Shown here piece by piece: positions 35,769-44,197 of a stretch of DNA of 64,000 nucleotides (position 1 is the stretch's first letter; the number at the start of each line of letters is the position of its first letter). This stretch comes from Vampirovibrio chlorellavorus. GTDB lineage: Bacteria > Cyanobacteriota > Vampirovibrionia > Vampirovibrionales > Vampirovibrionaceae. The stretch lies in assembly GCA_001858525.1 (NCBI GenBank), contig LAPX01000004.1:1-64000 (forward strand), in the 5' to 3' direction. The notes beneath the pieces were generated by a model, which was given only the letters and a program-made list of their open reading frames with translations, searched no databases and was not told the DNA's origin. A program made the position numbers and the translations under genes.

Positions 35769-35961
35769 GTAAAACCTCTATTTCAATAAGCACACTATTT
35801 AGACCCACTAAAAACAGAAAACGCCTCAACAAATCAAATTGCCGAAAAGCCAGGCCAAAAGCCTAAAAGACTGCCCGAAAAAAATTCCGTCAAAGACTAA
35901 TAGCCAGTTGATTGTAGAGAAAGGCCTTCTAAATTGCTTCCAGCCACAGAAGGGGAATGCC

Positions 35962-36954
35962 TTACGTCAAAGCCTGCGGCTTCAACCCCAGTTTTTCGAG
36001 CAGATCCCGATCCCGATTCATGCCCGGGTTATCCGTGGTCAGCAATTTTTCGCCGGTAAAAATGGAATTGGCCCCAGCCATAAAGCACAAAGCCTGAGTC
36101 TCATCGTTCATGCTCAAGCGCCCGGCGGATAAACGCACCTTGGCTTCCGGCAAGAAAATACGCACGGTGGCAATGGTGCGCACCAGATCGAAGGAATCCA
36201 CGGGGGCCTGATTGGCCAAGGGCGTCCCTTCAACCGGGACCAGACAGTTCACCGGCACGGATTCCGGCGGGTGATCCAGCTCGCACAAGGTTTTAATAAA
36301 CTCCAAGCGATGCTCCAGGGTTTCTCCCATACCCAGAATGCCCCCACAGCAGACATCAATGCCTGCATTGGCCACGTTTTTCAAGGTATCAAAACGATCC
36401 TGAATGGTCCGGGTGGAAATCACCTCCGGGTAAAAGTTGGGAGAAGTGTCAATATTGTGGTTGTAAGCTTTCAGACCAGCGTCCTTCAGCGCTTTGGCCT
36501 GATCCGCGTTGATCATGCCCAAGGTCACGCAGGCTTCCATACCTTCATCGACCACAGTCTTGACCATATCAACCACATGATCAAAGGCCTTTTGGTGGGG
36601 CGGGGTACGCCAGGCCGCACCCATGCAGAAGCGAGTGGAGCCGTTAGCCTTGGCCTCTTGGGCCTGCTCTCGAATTTCCGCCAGCGAGGGCAGCTCCCAG
36701 GTTTCGATGCCCGTGTTATAGCGAGCGCTTTGCGGGCAGTAGGAACAATCTTCCGGGCAATTGCCGGACTTAATGTTGGCCAGCGTGCAGAGTTGTACTT
36801 CATTGCGGGGGTGAAAACGCCGCTGAATGTCTTGCGCCTGAAAAACCAGGTCCAGAAAGGGCTGATGGTAGCATTGCCGAATGCGTTCCAGTAAGTCTTC
36901 AGACTGGGCCATGGTTGGCGCTGTGCTATTTTGCATCACGGATTCAGTCGGCAT
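35962..36954 (-). CDS. bioB: Biotin synthase BioB
   Basis: Radical-SAM enzyme that inserts sulfur into dethiobiotin. 330 residues. The 4Fe-4S motif is CPEDCSYC (Cys 66, 70, 73), followed by PQSARY. Later are ETWELPSLAEI, FCMGAAWR, VCTLGM-like ACVTLGM, YNHNIDTSPNFY, CCGGILGMGE, NCLVPVEGTPL, and the end region LSAGRLSM with the conserved Arg ligand of the second cluster. No other bio genes are adjacent. Confidence 0.97.
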   Translation of the reverse strand: MPTESVMQNSTAPTMAQSEDLLERIRQCYHQPFLDLVFQAQDIQRRFHPRNEVQLCTLANIKSGNCPEDCSYCPQSARYNTGIETWELPSLAEIREQAQEAKANGSTRFCMGAAWRTPPHQKAFDHVVDMVKTVVDEGMEACVTLGMINADQAKALKDAGLKAYNHNIDTSPNFYPEVISTRTIQDRFDTLKNVANAGIDVCCGGILGMGETLEHRLEFIKTLCELDHPPESVPVNCLVPVEGTPLANQAPVDSFDLVRTIATVRIFLPEAKVRLSAGRLSMNDETQALCFMAGANSIFTGEKLLTTDNPGMNRDRDLLEKLGLKPQALT

Positions 36955-37108
36955 AACCTCTCACCTTCGTAATTCTAGTGGCCACAGAGCAATAAACGGC
37001 CATAGAACTTTATCGATACTAACAGTTGGCAGCAAATGAACACATCTGCTTTCTTAGGTCTCATAATAAAATGAATACAGGCCAATGCCAAAACATGTAA
37101 AGGAATCT

Positions 37109-37627
37109 ATGAACCGACGCTGGTACGATCAAGAAGCCTCCTGCCCCAGGTTGCTCCAACAAATCCGGGAGATCCCCCAGCCCGAAGTCCGGGAGTTTTG
37201 CGCCCGGGTTATGATTAACTTTGGCGAAAAAGTGCGAAAAGAAATCAACGAGCGAGATAAGCGCAACCTGGCCGTCAACTCTATTGGACAGCAAGGGCTC
37301 AACGCGCTGTATCGATACGGCGAAGAAAGACAGCGCTGGTATGACAAAGATCTCATTTTACACAAGGCCGTGGGCGTTTTTTACACCCTAAGCCCAGAAG
37401 GCTTGGGGTTGGTCGGCTTCAAACTGGGGGACACCTTCGGGCTACTGCAGATTTACGCCATTGTCTGCCACCAACTGGATCAACCACCCAATATGAAAGA
37501 AATGGCCCGGATTGCCACCACTGCCTTAAACACAGGCACCCAAGAGGCTGAAGAAGTTTTAGTGGCTCTAGTTGGGCAGGACTTATACAACTCTCTCGGC
37601 GGAAGCACCTTCAAATCAAACCATTAA
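37109..37627 (+). CDS. Conserved protein of unknown function (MNRRWYDQ-type)
   Basis: 172 residues from the ATG at 37109, chosen for AAAGGA 4-5 bases upstream; a frame from 37085 adds eight residues. It is mostly helical: an N-terminal RRWYDQEASCPRLLQQI, then FCARVMINFGEKVRKEINERDKR, GQQGLNALYRYGEERQRWYDKD, and FYTLSPEGLGLVGFKLGDTFGLLQIY. I recall cyanobacterial and other proteins opening with N-R-R-W-Y-D, so it is probably a conserved family, but I know no function. Soluble, with no signal peptide. Confidence 0.75.
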   Translation: MNRRWYDQEASCPRLLQQIREIPQPEVREFCARVMINFGEKVRKEINERDKRNLAVNSIGQQGLNALYRYGEERQRWYDKDLILHKAVGVFYTLSPEGLGLVGFKLGDTFGLLQIYAIVCHQLDQPPNMKEMARIATTALNTGTQEAEEVLVALVGQDLYNSLGGSTFKSNH

Positions 37628-37681
37628 GCAAGCAAGGGCAAAACCAGAGAAAAAAAGCCACCCTATTGCTGAGCGGCTCCA

Positions 37682-37945
37682 TCATAACGACTCTGGCAAA
37701 TACAGCACAATGTCTTCCCAATAGGCCGTATGCATTTCGGTGCCCTTCAAGTCAGTCGCTTTGGCTTCCAGCTTGGCCAGCATCTCAAATTCCTGATCGG
37801 GGGCCAGACCGTTTTCCCCGTACAAAAATAACATCATCTCCGCAGAGGCCAGTTCCGGCTGTGGCCCTTTGGCCACCACGACTGTTTCCGCCAAGGCCCG
37901 AAAGCGGATTTCATACTCGTCCCAGCGCGGATCTTCAATATCCAT
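37682..37945 (-). CDS. Small acidic protein of unknown function
   Basis: 87 residues from the ATG at 37945, with GGAGG 7 bases upstream; a TTG one codon earlier is unlikely. It is acidic (MDIEDPRWDEYEIRFRALAE), helical, with no Cys, no membrane segment and no known motif. It converges with the MNRRWYDQ gene across a 54-base gap. Confidence 0.6.
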   Translation of the reverse strand: MDIEDPRWDEYEIRFRALAETVVVAKGPQPELASAEMMLFLYGENGLAPDQEFEMLAKLEAKATDLKGTEMHTAYWEDIVLYLPESL

Positions 37946-38084
37946 CAATCAACCTCCCGATTTTGCGTATTTAGAGCTACTTTACCCCCTCCTCTCACCG
38001 GCTTCAAGTAAAAAGGCATTTCCCAGAAAAATAAAACAATAAGAATCCTCAACAATTCGCTCATCGTGGTTTAACGCTAAAACA

Positions 38085-38477
38085 ATGCGGGGCATAAAGG
38101 ATTTAGGGAAATCAGCCGGAGATTTGGATTTGTCAGCCATTAGCGGAAATTACGGCGGCAGTTACAATACCAGCCTCAGCGGTATGCGAGATGCCGACTT
38201 GCGGCTACAAGCGGTTGCCAACAATATTGCCAACAGCACCACAGAGGGATTTCGTCCGGATCGCATCGACTCCAGCGCAGAGAAACAGGGCGGTGTTCGG
38301 GGCATGGTGGTGGAGGCCAACGCAGCCATGGTGCTGAATGAAAAAGGCCCCTCACAAACCGATGAAGCCACCGAGGCCATCAACCTCACCTTGGCGCGTC
38401 GGGCCTTTACGGCCAACCTGAAAGCCATGCAATCGCAACGGGAAGCGGATGAGGCCACCCTGAACATAATTGGTTAA
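38085..38477 (+). CDS. Orphan flagellar rod/hook family protein (FlgB/FlgC-like)
   Basis: 130 residues. SLSGMRDADLRLQAVANNIANSTTEGFRP (about 26-54) is the N-terminal signature of flagellar axial proteins (rod, hook). The C-terminal NLTLARRAFTANLKAMQSQREADEATLNIIG (about 100-130) is the matching C-terminal segment. The short middle matches rod proteins such as FlgC or FlgB rather than FlgG or FlgE. It stands alone, away from any other flagellar gene in the window. No ribosome site is visible at the ATG. It could be a rod subunit or a paralogue with a new role. Confidence 0.75.
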   Translation: MRGIKDLGKSAGDLDLSAISGNYGGSYNTSLSGMRDADLRLQAVANNIANSTTEGFRPDRIDSSAEKQGGVRGMVVEANAAMVLNEKGPSQTDEATEAINLTLARRAFTANLKAMQSQREADEATLNIIG

Positions 38478-38540
38478 TTAACCATTGAGAAAACACAAAT
38501 AAGGTCGGGGCTAAATAGAATCCTGACGGGCACTTTAGAG

Positions 38541-38569
38541 TTGGTTTCCGTTTTTGTATAAGGTAATAT
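38541..38569 (+). promoter_or_regulatory. Putative pckA promoter
   Basis: TTGGTT (38541-38546), 17-base spacer, TAATAT (38564-38569), 35 bases before the pckA start codon. Confidence 0.5.
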
Positions 38570-38604
38570 CGACTCTAGTACGGTTTGCTCAAAGGAGTTC
38601 TCAC

Positions 38605-40185
38605 ATGACCGATTACATTGGCTACACGGGCATCCAAACCACGGGATGCCAGGCTTATCAACTGCCCGTCAGTAAACTGGTGGAGCTGGCCTTGGCCAAT
38701 GGAGAAGGGCTCTTGTCGGAAACGGGCGCACTCTCGGTCAACACTGGCAAATTCTCGGGAAGGGCCCCCAACGATCGCTTTATTGTGGACACCCCCAATA
38801 TTCACAGCGACATCGACTGGGGAAAAATCAACGTGGCCACCTCCCCCGAAGTGTTTGACAACGTCCTGAAAAAAATGCAGGCCTACCTCGACGACAAAAA
38901 CCTGTTCGTGTTTGACGGTTTGGCCGGCGCCGACCCCAACTACGCTTTGAAAGTCCGCTTTATCAACGAGCTGGCTTCCCATAACCTGTTTGTGCACCAA
39001 ATGTTCGTGCGCCCTGAGCCCAAGCAGCTGGAAGGATTTCAGCCCGAGTTTACCGTCATTTGCGCCCCCTTGCTGGAACTGGATCCTGCCACTGAGGGTA
39101 CCCACTCCGAAGCGGTTATTTTGGTGAATCTTGAAAAAAAGATGGTGCTGATTGCCGGCACCCGCTACGCCGGGGAAATGAAGAAATCCATTTTTAGCGT
39201 GATGAACTACCTGATGCCGGAACGCCAGGTATTCCCCATGCACTGCTCGGTCAATGTGGGCAAAGACGGCAAGTCCGCCATTTTCTTTGGCCTGTCCGGC
39301 ACCGGCAAAACCACCTTGTCCGCCGATCCGGAACGCACCCTGATTGGGGACGATGAGCATGGCTGGTCTGATAAAGGCCTGTTTAACTTTGAGGGCGGTT
39401 GCTACGCCAAGGCCATTCGCCTCTCCAAGGAGAATGAGCCCGAAATCTGGGACGCCATTCGATTTGGGGCCATCACCGAAAATATCGTCCTGGATCCCAA
39501 AACCCGCCAGTTCGACTACGACGATGCCCGTTACACCGAAAACAGCCGGGTGGCCTACCCCATTGATTATATCCATAACGCCGATCCCAAGGGCGTAACC
39601 GGACACCCCAGCGCCATTATTTTCCTGACCGCCGATGCCTTTGGGGTTCTGCCGGCGGTTTCCAAGCTGACGGACGAACAGGCCCAATATCACTTTATCA
39701 GCGGCTACACCAGCAAAGTGGCTGGAACGGAACAGGGAATCACCGAGCCGGTAGCCGCCTTCTCGGCCTGTTTTGGGGCACCCTTTATGCCACGTCCGGC
39801 AGCCGTTTACGCCAAAATGCTAACGGAACGGATTCGTCAGCACCAGGTGAGTGTGTACCTAATTAACACCGGCTGGCAAGGCGGGCCTTACGGCGTGGGC
39901 AAGCGGGTTAGCATCCCCCACACCCGAGCCATGGTCACTGCGGCCCTCAATGGCACTCTGGATCAGCAAACCTTTGAAACCCACCCGGTTTTCAACGTAC
40001 TGGTGCCCAAAGCCTGCCCAGGTGTTCCGGCAGAAGTACTGGATGCCCGCGGACAATGGGCCGATAAAACCGCCTATGACCAAACAGCCGCCAAACTGGC
40101 CCACATGTTTGTGGAAAACTTTAAAAAGTTCCACGGCGTCGAGCATTTGGTGGGTGCAGGGCCCAAAGTGCCCGCCGCCATTTAA
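38605..40185 (+). CDS. pckA: Phosphoenolpyruvate carboxykinase (ATP)
   Basis: Turns oxaloacetate and ATP into phosphoenolpyruvate, the entry to gluconeogenesis. The ATG at 38605 has AAAGGAG 7 bases upstream and gives 526 residues; a frame from 38554 adds an unlikely 17. GKFSGRAPNDRFIV, YAGEMKKSIFSVMNYLMP, the P-loop GLSGTGKTTL (about 228-237), and GDDEHGW are family hallmarks. Also EGGCYAK, NSRVAYP, and TWGCFG-free C-terminal lid NTGWQGGPYGVGKR. Followed by element B in the convergent gap. Confidence 0.97.
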   Translation: MTDYIGYTGIQTTGCQAYQLPVSKLVELALANGEGLLSETGALSVNTGKFSGRAPNDRFIVDTPNIHSDIDWGKINVATSPEVFDNVLKKMQAYLDDKNLFVFDGLAGADPNYALKVRFINELASHNLFVHQMFVRPEPKQLEGFQPEFTVICAPLLELDPATEGTHSEAVILVNLEKKMVLIAGTRYAGEMKKSIFSVMNYLMPERQVFPMHCSVNVGKDGKSAIFFGLSGTGKTTLSADPERTLIGDDEHGWSDKGLFNFEGGCYAKAIRLSKENEPEIWDAIRFGAITENIVLDPKTRQFDYDDARYTENSRVAYPIDYIHNADPKGVTGHPSAIIFLTADAFGVLPAVSKLTDEQAQYHFISGYTSKVAGTEQGITEPVAAFSACFGAPFMPRPAAVYAKMLTERIRQHQVSVYLINTGWQGGPYGVGKRVSIPHTRAMVTAALNGTLDQQTFETHPVFNVLVPKACPGVPAEVLDARGQWADKTAYDQTAAKLAHMFVENFKKFHGVEHLVGAGPKVPAAI

Positions 40186-40266
40186 GCGACCACTCAGCAA
40201 ATCGATGCAAACGCTCAAACCGGAGTCTTCAAGGCTCCGGTTTTTAACATTGGGGATGTTAATAAG

Positions 40267-40418
40267 TTTAGGTCAGAATCCCTTCCCAAAACGTTAGTCA
40301 CTGTTTGAGTACAACAAGTTAAGGATGAATGCTGGGTAACTTCGCCAAAAGCAATTCCACAGATTATCTGAGTTGGACGCAGATTTACGAACGTGTTGGG
40401 AAGGGACTCTGACCTAAG
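40267..40418. repeat. Non-coding element B with terminal inverted repeats
   Basis: 152 bases between convergent pckA and the metallopeptidase homologue. Left end TTTAGGTCAGAATCCCTTCC (40267 on) and right end (to 40418) are inverted repeats matching at 24 of 27 positions. Inner blocks AGTCACTGTTTGAGTACA, GCAATTCCA and CGCAGATTTACGAAC occur in the same order as in element A (31557-31698). There is no open frame. It may also act as a convergent terminator. Confidence 0.82.
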
Positions 40419-40419
40419 T

Positions 40420-41697
40420 TTAATAAGGACTGTAATCGCTTAAGCTGGTGGCCGGCTGGGCGTAAATCTTAATCAGGGTGTTGATATCCCGTTGAGACGG
40501 GGCATAGGTATTCAGCCCCTCCACAGGTATCATGGCTTGGGACTTGTTCGGTGCCGAACGCCAGGCCCACTTGCTGGGGAAGTCGTTATACTCCTGAGAC
40601 ATAGCCGGGTACATAACATCATCCGGATGATCACTATGCCCCCACAAGCCAATGGCGTGACCCAACTGATGACTCAACGCCCGGAGCTGAACCACAGGCG
40701 GTTGGCCCACAAAGGGAAACAGGTTGATCAAAATAACGGTACGAATAGCGTGATGCTCATCCACCTGCACCACAGGCCGGGTCAGTAAGCCAGTGGTGTT
40801 CTGGCTCCAGGTGCCCCGGTCCCAAGTCACCACCACATCGGCAGCGGCAGAATTATTAACCATTTGCAGTGAAAACGATCGCTGCCAGGACTGCACCACC
40901 TGACTCACCGCATTCACTTCCGCCGGACTCCCTTTCACATAAATATGAATGGGCAATTTGGCCCAGCGCAGGGCTGAACCACGGTTATCCCGGTAAATGG
41001 ACTGGCTGTAATCGCCAACGTTCAGATTTTCGGTGGGGCCGGTGGGGTTGGAATACGAAACTGGTGAAGTGGCGTCCAATTGGACCATTTCCACCTTTTG
41101 AGAAGTCCTGGGGGCCATTCGGGACTTATGTCGGGTAGATGCCACCACCAAATCACCCTCGGCACTGTCCTGGGTTAAGCGAATCTCCTTAGCCACCAGT
41201 GGCATGGCGTAGGTCAGCTTTTTCATACGAACAGGCAAGGGGTAATTCTCAAAGGCATGCCCAAAGACCTGCACTTCCAGACGCCGAATGCGCTCTGTCA
41301 TAGCTAACTCGGCATAGGTGCGCTGAAACAGCTTGGATTCCAGGTAATCCAGCAACGGCCCTTGCTCCGCCAAAGTCTGCTGGGCCTTTTTCTGCTGCAC
41401 CCGGGCATCAATGGCCAACATGCGCACATCGGCACTGCCACGCTGAGTGGCTCCAAACAAGGTTCGCTCAATGCGGCCCAAACGCTCCCCGGTAGGCTGA
41501 CTCATATAAGTACGCCCGTACAGCTGGTTTTCCACCTCATGAATGGGAAGAGGGGACGTGCGAGGCTGATTGGTATAGCTTCCCTGCTGAGCCCAGCCCG
41601 TGGCAGGGGCCAGCATCCCCAAAATCACCAGCAAGGAAAGGTATGGCGCGGGGCGAAAGCCTATCAAGGCTCTTAAAATTGCGTATTGAATGTTCAT
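40420..41697 (-). CDS. Exported matrixin-like metallopeptidase homologue with altered catalytic site
   Basis: 425 residues from the ATG at 41697, which begins a signal peptide ending near AxGWAQQ (residue about 36). The longer frame from 41820 would bury it. Residues 55-160 carry three loose repeats of the form E-x-x-L-Y/F-x-R-T-Y...R-L/I-x-R-x-E-x-x-x-F-G. The C-terminal half has a predicted substrate cleft and the motif HQLGHAIGLWGH (343-354), the matrixin zinc site HExxHxxGxxGH, but with Gln in place of the catalytic Glu, then DDVMYP, the Met-turn. Zinc binding may persist, while catalysis should be weak or absent. Confidence 0.8.
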   Translation of the reverse strand: MNIQYAILRALIGFRPAPYLSLLVILGMLAPATGWAQQGSYTNQPRTSPLPIHEVENQLYGRTYMSQPTGERLGRIERTLFGATQRGSADVRMLAIDARVQQKKAQQTLAEQGPLLDYLESKLFQRTYAELAMTERIRRLEVQVFGHAFENYPLPVRMKKLTYAMPLVAKEIRLTQDSAEGDLVVASTRHKSRMAPRTSQKVEMVQLDATSPVSYSNPTGPTENLNVGDYSQSIYRDNRGSALRWAKLPIHIYVKGSPAEVNAVSQVVQSWQRSFSLQMVNNSAAADVVVTWDRGTWSQNTTGLLTRPVVQVDEHHAIRTVILINLFPFVGQPPVVQLRALSHQLGHAIGLWGHSDHPDDVMYPAMSQEYNDFPSKWAWRSAPNKSQAMIPVEGLNTYAPSQRDINTLIKIYAQPATSLSDYSPY

Positions 41698-42031
41698 TAT
41701 AATAAGTTGCACCTGGAACAACGCTCTGGCCAAGCCAGCCCTGACTGCGTGGAAGCAATGGATACAAGCAGAACACCTGAACCGACGAGCTGCCCTCTCC
41801 GCCACTTTATTGTACGCCATCCAAAGCCTCCGGTGGCCATGCTTCTTGAATCCAAATCCACACTTTCTTGGGCTATGAAACGGTTTGTACTATTTAGTAT
41901 GACTTACGGGTGTTTTATGCTCACTATTCAAATTTGATTTCCCTTGTGTTAGTTTGTTAAACCAATATGTATTCTCCCTCACTCTTTTCTTCCAGTGGAG
42001 ATGTATCAGACCCGGAGGTTTTTTCTTACCA

Positions 42032-42442
42032 ATGAACACTTATGAAGCGTTCGTCATTCTCAAGCCCATCCTGGACGTTGACAACTCCGACAACGTCTTG
42101 AAAGTCATTGATGATGCCGTTGAAAGCCTGAATGGCAAAGTTGTCAAAAAGGACAAATTGGGCCGTAAGCGTTTGGCTTATGAAATCAACAAGTTCAAAG
42201 ATGGTTTTATCACCACCTATTTGCTGAAGTTAGACCCAGCCTCCGTGCTGTCTCTCAAACGCACTTGCCAGTTGAACGAAGATATTTTGCGTTTAACCCT
42301 GGTAAACCGCAGCAATGTGGATATTACCGATGCCAGCATTTACGGACGTGAACGTCCTCAGGATCGTGATCGCCCGGAACAACGCGGTGAGCGCGGCGAG
42401 CGTGAATTTCGTCGTCCCGTAGCTCCTCGTTCGGCTGACTAG
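42032..42442 (+). CDS. rpsF: 30S ribosomal protein S6
   Basis: 136 residues from the ATG at 42032 (GGAGG 13 bases upstream). MNTYEAFVILKPILD opens the S6 fold, with GKVVKKDKLGRKRLAYEINKFKDGFITTYLLKLD and LNEDILRLTLVNR. The last 30 residues are a charged Arg/Glu/Asp tail (RPQDRDRPEQRGERGERE), longer than in many bacteria. It heads the rpsF-ssb-rpsR unit. Confidence 0.96.
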   Translation: MNTYEAFVILKPILDVDNSDNVLKVIDDAVESLNGKVVKKDKLGRKRLAYEINKFKDGFITTYLLKLDPASVLSLKRTCQLNEDILRLTLVNRSNVDITDASIYGRERPQDRDRPEQRGERGEREFRRPVAPRSAD

Positions 42443-42483
42443 AGTATCGACCGTATTAACAGGGAATAGAAGGACGCCCAATC

Positions 42484-42972
42484 GTGAGTTTTGCCAAAGC
42501 GACCTTATCAGGCACATTGGTCAGTGAACCGGAAAAACGGTTTACGCCCAATAATATTGCGGTAACCAATTTCAACATTCAGGTTGAAAATCCGGCCATA
42601 GGGGCAAAGGCTGTGACGAGTGAGCCCTTTCTGGTGAAGGTTACCTGCTGGCGAAACCTGGCCGAAGCGGTCACGGTTCTGCAAAAGGGAGACTCAATTC
42701 TGGTGGATGGCAAACTGATTATGAACAGTTTCCAAACCCAGGAAGGCGTCCAGAAAAAACTGTTTGAAGTGGAAGCCAGCACCGTGGACAAGCTGCCTGG
42801 CAAGCCGGAAGCAATTGTGCCGGCTGCTGGTGAAGGTGGCGGCGGTGGTTCTTATGAAGCCGGGTCGGCCAGAAATGCCCAACCCGCTTACAGTGCTGCC
42901 GCTCCGGTCAGTGGTTCCAGCAACCACTTCAGCTCGGAAGATCTCTTGACGGAAGATGACATTCCGTTTTAG
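42484..42972 (+). CDS. ssb: Single-stranded DNA-binding protein
   Basis: 162 residues, GTG start at 42484. OB fold: FAKATLSGTLVSEPEKRFTPNNIAVTNFNIQVE, FLVKVTCWRNLAEAVTVLQKGDSILVDGKL. The Gly/Ala/Ser-rich linker ends with LLTEDDIPF, the acidic tip that recruits repair and replication partners. Placed between rpsF and rpsR, the usual arrangement. Confidence 0.96.
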   Translation: MSFAKATLSGTLVSEPEKRFTPNNIAVTNFNIQVENPAIGAKAVTSEPFLVKVTCWRNLAEAVTVLQKGDSILVDGKLIMNSFQTQEGVQKKLFEVEASTVDKLPGKPEAIVPAAGEGGGGGSYEAGSARNAQPAYSAAAPVSGSSNHFSSEDLLTEDDIPF

Positions 42973-43025
42973 GTTAAACACCATTCATTTGCCCCACACG
43001 AAGTAAGGAAGGATAAACGTATTCC

Positions 43026-43250
43026 ATGAAGCCCGATCCTCGGAAGAAGAAAGTCTGCAATTTCTGCGCAGACAAAGTAATTTTAATTGATTTTAAAGAT
43101 GCTCAAAAACTGCGCCGTTACCTGACCGATCGTGGAAAAATTCTTCCCCGTCGCATTACCGGGACCTGCGCTTACCATCAGCGTAACTTGGCCAGCGCCA
43201 TCAAGTTATCTCGCCAAGTGGCCCTGATTCCATACATCATGGAAGGCTAA
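43026..43250 (+). CDS. rpsR: 30S ribosomal protein S18
   Basis: 74 residues. Cys pair CNFC (11-14) plus a later Cys-x-x-His (GTCAYH) mark a zinc-binding (C+) S18. [49 protein letters not shown] is the conserved core. Usually rplI follows, but here a terminator does. Confidence 0.97.
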   Translation: MKPDPRKKKVCNFCADKVILIDFKDAQKLRRYLTDRGKILPRRITGTCAYHQRNLASAIKLSRQVALIPYIMEG

Positions 43251-43276
43251 TTTTAATTTTTTTCTAATTTGAATTA

Positions 43277-43325
43277 AAATAACCCAAGTGTCGAGCAAAT
43301 TTGCCGCCTTTGGGTTATTTTTTTT
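43277..43325 (+). terminator. Terminator of rpsF-ssb-rpsR
   Basis: AAATAACCCAA (43277-43287), 22-base loop, TTGGGTTATTT (43310-43320) and T-run to 43325. Confidence 0.9.
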
Positions 43326-43488
43326 CATTATTTGCCGATTAAAATAGAGTAGCAACAAAACCAACAGTCCATCCGATTCTTGCCCACAAAACAATGACTG
43401 TTGCTCGCATTTAAACCAACGTAAAAGATAAGTGTAACCATTTAAAAAGAGAAAAGTGTTGACCTAATTTTTAATTAATGATTCACTT

Positions 43489-43508
43489 AATATATCAGAC
43501 GATATATT
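43489..43508. promoter_or_regulatory. Operator-like palindrome upstream of the AT-hook gene
   Basis: AATATATC (43489-43496), AGAC, GATATATT (43501-43508): a perfect 8-base inverted repeat with 4-base spacer. It lies 78 bases before the AT-hook/winged-helix gene in a very AT-rich 336-base gap. A TTGACC (43459-43464) upstream could be a -35. The palindrome would then overlap the start of transcription, as in autoregulation. The rest of the gap holds the rpsR terminator. Confidence 0.5.
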
Positions 43509-43586
43509 TTTCTTTTCTCAACCACGCTTTCTATCCTATTTTTTGCGTAAATCACTGTTAAACCAAATGTTAGATAGGGACCTTGT

Positions 43587-44075
43587 ATGCCAATTACATT
43601 TGACACGCTTGATGAATTAAAAGCGTTTTATCGAGCCTTTAGCCTGGAAGATAAAAAAGTCGGCAGCCGTACCAAAACGGAGTTGCCGAGCGAAGCAGAA
43701 GCTGTGCTGCCTAAAAAAAGAGGCAGAAAACCAGGTCAAGTCCTTAAAAAAGAAGCGGTGGAAAAAGTCGCAAAAAAACGGGGTCCTAAACCACAGGCGC
43801 AAAGCGCTAAAAAACTGGCCCTTGTAAAGCCCAAGCGGGATAAAAGCAACACCCTGACCGCGAAAATTCAGGATGCCATTCGCGGGTACTTAAATAAAAA
43901 AGGGTCGTTCACCGCCAATGACATTTATGATGTGCTGTCCAAAAAAGAGCCGGACATCAACAAGCAGTCCGTAATCACCTCGGTACTGAAGCAAATGAAC
44001 AGTACATTCAGCAACATTTCGGTTACAGAACGCCCTGGCAACGGCCCTCGCCCGGTGAAACTGTATAACGCATAG
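43587..44075 (+). CDS. DNA-binding protein with two AT-hook-like motifs and a winged-helix domain
   Basis: 162 residues, basic. Two Lys/Arg-rich hooks, KKRGRKPG (43-50) and KKRGPKPQ (63-70), match the minor-groove-binding pattern centred on RGR/RGP. Residues about 88-160 (LTAKIQDAIRGYLNKKGSFTANDIYDVLSKKEP, SVITSVLKQM, and a C-terminal basic turn) look like a winged helix that also resembles domains used by HTH regulators. Probably a nucleoid or chromatin-like regulator. Upstream AT-rich DNA with a palindrome suggests self-control. Followed by a terminator, so not in one operon with the methyltransferase. Confidence 0.75.
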   Translation: MPITFDTLDELKAFYRAFSLEDKKVGSRTKTELPSEAEAVLPKKRGRKPGQVLKKEAVEKVAKKRGPKPQAQSAKKLALVKPKRDKSNTLTAKIQDAIRGYLNKKGSFTANDIYDVLSKKEPDINKQSVITSVLKQMNSTFSNISVTERPGNGPRPVKLYNA

Positions 44076-44097
44076 TTCTTTAGAACGCACCCTCTTT

Positions 44098-44130
44098 AAA
44101 AAATCTGCTCTGTATCAGGGCAGATTTTTT
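44098..44130 (+). terminator. Terminator of the AT-hook gene
   Basis: AAAAAATCTGC (44098-44108), 11-base loop, GCAGATTTTTT (44120-44130), 23 bases after the stop codon. Confidence 0.92.
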
Positions 44131-44197
44131 ACTTTATGGACAGGCACAACGCCAAAAATCCCTGCGGCTGAGCCACTTCCGCTACAATAAATAAGCA

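Noticed and set aside
38575-39693. 372-codon frame opposite pckA
   Set aside because: Shadow of a complete pckA; composition (Gly, Val, His rich) is typical of antisense frames.
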